From positions 1 through 23,052 of the forward strand of contig CAMEWZ010000005.1 in the NCBI GenBank assembly GCA_945946745.1: a stretch of 23,052 bases of DNA, in the 5' to 3' direction. Below the pieces are notes generated by a model. The model did no database searches and had not been told where the DNA came from. It saw only the letters and a list, made by a program, of their open reading frames with translations. Position numbers and translations under genes: made by a program. Each line of letters begins with the position of its first letter. Position 1 is the first letter of the stretch. Positions 20,938 to 23,052 of the stretch are shown piece by piece. This DNA is from an uncultured Clostridia bacterium (GTDB taxonomy: Bacteria > Bacillota > Clostridia > Oscillospirales > Oscillospiraceae).

Positions 20938-23052
20938 GTTTTGTACACCTGCATTTACATACGGAATACAGTCTGCTGGATGGCGCCTGCCGGATCGACG
21001 GCTTGATGGATCGGGTGAAGGAGCTGGGCCAGACCGCCGTGGCCATCACCGACCACGGGGTGATGTATGGCTGTATCGATTTTTACAAAGCCGCCAAGGC
21101 AGCGGGCGTCAAGCCCATCATCGGCTGCGAGGTGTATGTGGCCCGCCGTGGGATGTCCGACCGGGTTCATGGGATCGACAATGACCCCTACCACCTGGTG
21201 CTGCTGTGCGAGAACCGGAAGGGCTACGAAAACCTGTGCTATCTGGTTTCCGAGGCCTTTATCCACGGCTTTTACGGCAAGCCCCGGATCGACCTAAAGC
21301 TTCTGGAGCAATACCATGAGGGGTTGATTGCCCTGTCCGCCTGCCTGGCGGGAGCGGTGCCCCAGTATCTGATGGCGGAGGATTACGCCGGCGCGAAGGA
21401 ATACGCGCTGAAGCTGGCCGCCATATTTGGCGAGGGCAATTTTTATCTGGAACTACAGGATCACGGCATCGACGAGCAGCGCCCGGTAAACCAGGGGGTT
21501 TTGCGTCTGGCCCGGGAAACGGGGCTGCCCCTGGTGGTCACCAACGATGCTCATTATCTGCGCAGAGAGGATGCCCAGATGCAGGATGTGCTGCTGTGCA
21601 TCCAGACCGGAAAAACCGTGGACGATCAGAACCGGATGAAATTTCAAACCGAGGAGTTCTACGTCAAAAGCGAGGAAGAACTGCGCACCCTGTTTCCCGG
21701 CCAGGACGAGGCTTTTGAAAATACGGGGAAAATCGCCGACCGCTGCAACCTGGAATTTACCTTCCATGAATATCACCTTCCCTCCTTCCCGGTGCCGGAG
21801 GGCTATACCAATGAAAGCTATTTCCGGGAGCTGTGCGAAAAGGGATTCCGGGAGCGCTATTGCAATCCGCCCCAATCCTACCGGGAACGGCTGGAATACG
21901 AGATCGGCGTTATCAGCCGCATGGGCTATGTGAATTACTATTTGATCGTCTGGGACTTTATCCGCTATGCCAAGGAGCAGGGAATTCCCGTTGGCCCCGG
22001 CCGTGGCTCCGGCGCGGCATCCATCGTGGCCTATTGCATGCACATCACGGAAGTGGATCCCATGAAATACGGCTTGATCTTCGAGCGGTTCTTAAATCCC
22101 GAGCGGGTGAGTATGCCGGATTTTGATACGGATTTTTGCCAGGAGCGCCGCCCGGAAGTCATTGAGTACGTCATGCGCAAGTACGGCACCGACCACGTGG
22201 CCCAGATTGCCACCTTCGGCACCATGGCTGCCCGGGGCGCCATCCGGGACGTGGGCCGGGCGCTGAATTTCAGCTACGCGGAGACGGACGTGGTGGCAAA
22301 GCTGGTTCCCGGCACGCCCCATATTACCCTAAAGGAGGCTTTGGAGGTTAGTCCCAAGCTGAAGGAAATGTACGAGGGCGATGAGCGGGTGAAAAAGCTG
22401 ATTGACACCGCCCGGAGCTTGGAGGGGATGCCCCGGAATTCCTCCACCCACGCCGCGGGCGTGGTGATCACTGCCGACCCGGTGTATACCTATGTGCCTC
22501 TGTCCCGGAATGACGACACCATTGTCACCCAGTATACCATGACCACCATCGAGGAGCTGGGACTGCTGAAAATGGACTTTTTAGGCCTGCGGAACCTGAC
22601 GGTGATCCGGGACGCGGAGGAGCAGATTCAAAAGCTCGTCCCAGCCTTTTCCATCAACAGCATCCCGGATGACGACCCCGCGACCTTCCAAATGCTCACC
22701 GAGGGCAAAACCCAGGGCGTATTCCAGCTGGAATCGGCGGGCATGACGGGCGTCTGCGTCAGCATGAAGGCCAGCTCCATCGAGGACATCACCGCCATTG
22801 TGGCGCTGTACCGGCCCGGCCCCATGGATTCCATCCCCACCTTCATTGCCAACAAGCTGGATTCCCGGAAGGTCACCTACAAAACGCCCCTGCTGGAGCC
22901 GATTCTGAAGGTCACCTACGGCTGTATTGTCTACCAGGAGCAGGTCATTGAGATTTTTCGAACCCTGGGCGGGTATACCATGGGACAGGCGGACAACATC
23001 CGCCGGGCCATTTCCAAGAAGAAAATGAAGGTCATCGAAGCCGAGCGGAAGG
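20934..23052 (+). CDS. dnaE: DNA polymerase III subunit alpha (DnaE), 3'-truncated
   Basis: This is the replicative polymerase alpha subunit of the C family. The window contains the first 706 codons with no internal stop; the frame continues past the edge (full proteins are about 1,100–1,170 residues). The N-terminal PHP domain begins FVHLHLHTEYSLLDG with metal-type histidines at 5, 7 and 9; later PHP residues (ITDHGVM, GCEVYV, YHLVLL, TNDAHYL) are also kept, so it may be catalytically intact. The palm has PDFDTDF (D398, D400) and KMDFLG (D548), the three catalytic aspartates. GPGRGSGAAS precedes them, and HAAGVVI and YRPGPMD follow. The absence of an exonuclease insert in PHP separates it from PolC. 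ATG overlaps whiA's TGA by 4 nt, with AGGAGA in the whiA end. This is the usual whiA–dnaE order of clostridia. Confidence 0.95.
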   Translation, partial: MSFVHLHLHTEYSLLDGACRIDGLMDRVKELGQTAVAITDHGVMYGCIDFYKAAKAAGVKPIIGCEVYVARRGMSDRVHGIDNDPYHLVLLCENRKGYENLCYLVSEAFIHGFYGKPRIDLKLLEQYHEGLIALSACLAGAVPQYLMAEDYAGAKEYALKLAAIFGEGNFYLELQDHGIDEQRPVNQGVLRLARETGLPLVVTNDAHYLRREDAQMQDVLLCIQTGKTVDDQNRMKFQTEEFYVKSEEELRTLFPGQDEAFENTGKIADRCNLEFTFHEYHLPSFPVPEGYTNESYFRELCEKGFRERYCNPPQSYRERLEYEIGVISRMGYVNYYLIVWDFIRYAKEQGIPVGPGRGSGAASIVAYCMHITEVDPMKYGLIFERFLNPERVSMPDFDTDFCQERRPEVIEYVMRKYGTDHVAQIATFGTMAARGAIRDVGRALNFSYAETDVVAKLVPGTPHITLKEALEVSPKLKEMYEGDERVKKLIDTARSLEGMPRNSSTHAAGVVITADPVYTYVPLSRNDDTIVTQYTMTTIEELGLLKMDFLGLRNLTVIRDAEEQIQKLVPAFSINSIPDDDPATFQMLTEGKTQGVFQLESAGMTGVCVSMKASSIEDITAIVALYRPGPMDSIPTFIANKLDSRKVTYKTPLLEPILKVTYGCIVYQEQVIEIFRTLGGYTMGQADNIRRAISKKKMKVIEAERK

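Overview
The window is about 23 kb of GC-rich chromosome that looks like a spore-forming clostridial Firmicute, most likely Oscillospirales or a close relative. This is inferred from SpoIID and SpoVB-like genes, the WhiA–DnaE pair, AGGAGG-type ribosome sites, consensus SigA promoters with 17-bp spacers, a BlaI/BlaR1-type regulator pair, and GC-rich palindromic intergenic elements of a kind I associate with gut Clostridia. It is mostly core genome. I see no phage, CRISPR array, rRNA or tRNA.

Layout. 1–1250: 3' part of an M20 aminoacyl-histidine dipeptidase. 1261–1526: six consecutive hairpins, the last a bidirectional terminator facing a leftward CaCA calcium/sodium antiporter (1551–2531) that has its own promoter and a leader carrying a possible 42-residue membrane peptide. 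2893–3876: SpoIID, followed by a MITE-like element. 4248–7160: a tandem OB-fold (SSB-like) protein, endonuclease III, and a SpoVB-like flippase; the first and third have hairpins over their translation start signals. 7216–10385 (leftward): BlaI-type repressor translationally coupled to a 937-residue BlaR1-like metalloprotease whose sensor part is not a recognisable penicillin-binding domain; two dyad operators lie at the promoter. 10572–12272: TGS/ThrRS-like/uridine-kinase fusion protein. 12347–12532: small YtxH-like protein. 12634–12953: second MITE-like element sharing its ends with the first. 12986–14123: a PyrF homologue that has lost the orotidine-monophosphate decarboxylase active site, in an operon with a small CPDC glutaredoxin-like protein. 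14155–14478: small lipoprotein. 14680–15063: polyferredoxin with four 4Fe-4S motifs. 15160–18832: three consecutive LytR-CpsA-Psr (LCP) genes, of which the second and third are a recent duplication including promoter and terminator. 18960–19871: murB, with a palindrome filling its promoter spacer. 20023–end: whiA overlapping dnaE, which runs off the window.

How the genes fit together. Cell envelope and division dominate: three LCP transferases, MurB, a lipid-linked precursor flippase, SpoIID, BlaI/BlaR1-like envelope sensing, and WhiA. DNA metabolism is represented by Nth, the SSB-like protein and DnaE. The best candidates for something undescribed are the decarboxylase-dead PyrF plus glutaredoxin pair, the family of intergenic elements with shared ends and unrelated interiors, and the start-site hairpins. 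All functional calls come from reading motifs by eye; no database search was run.
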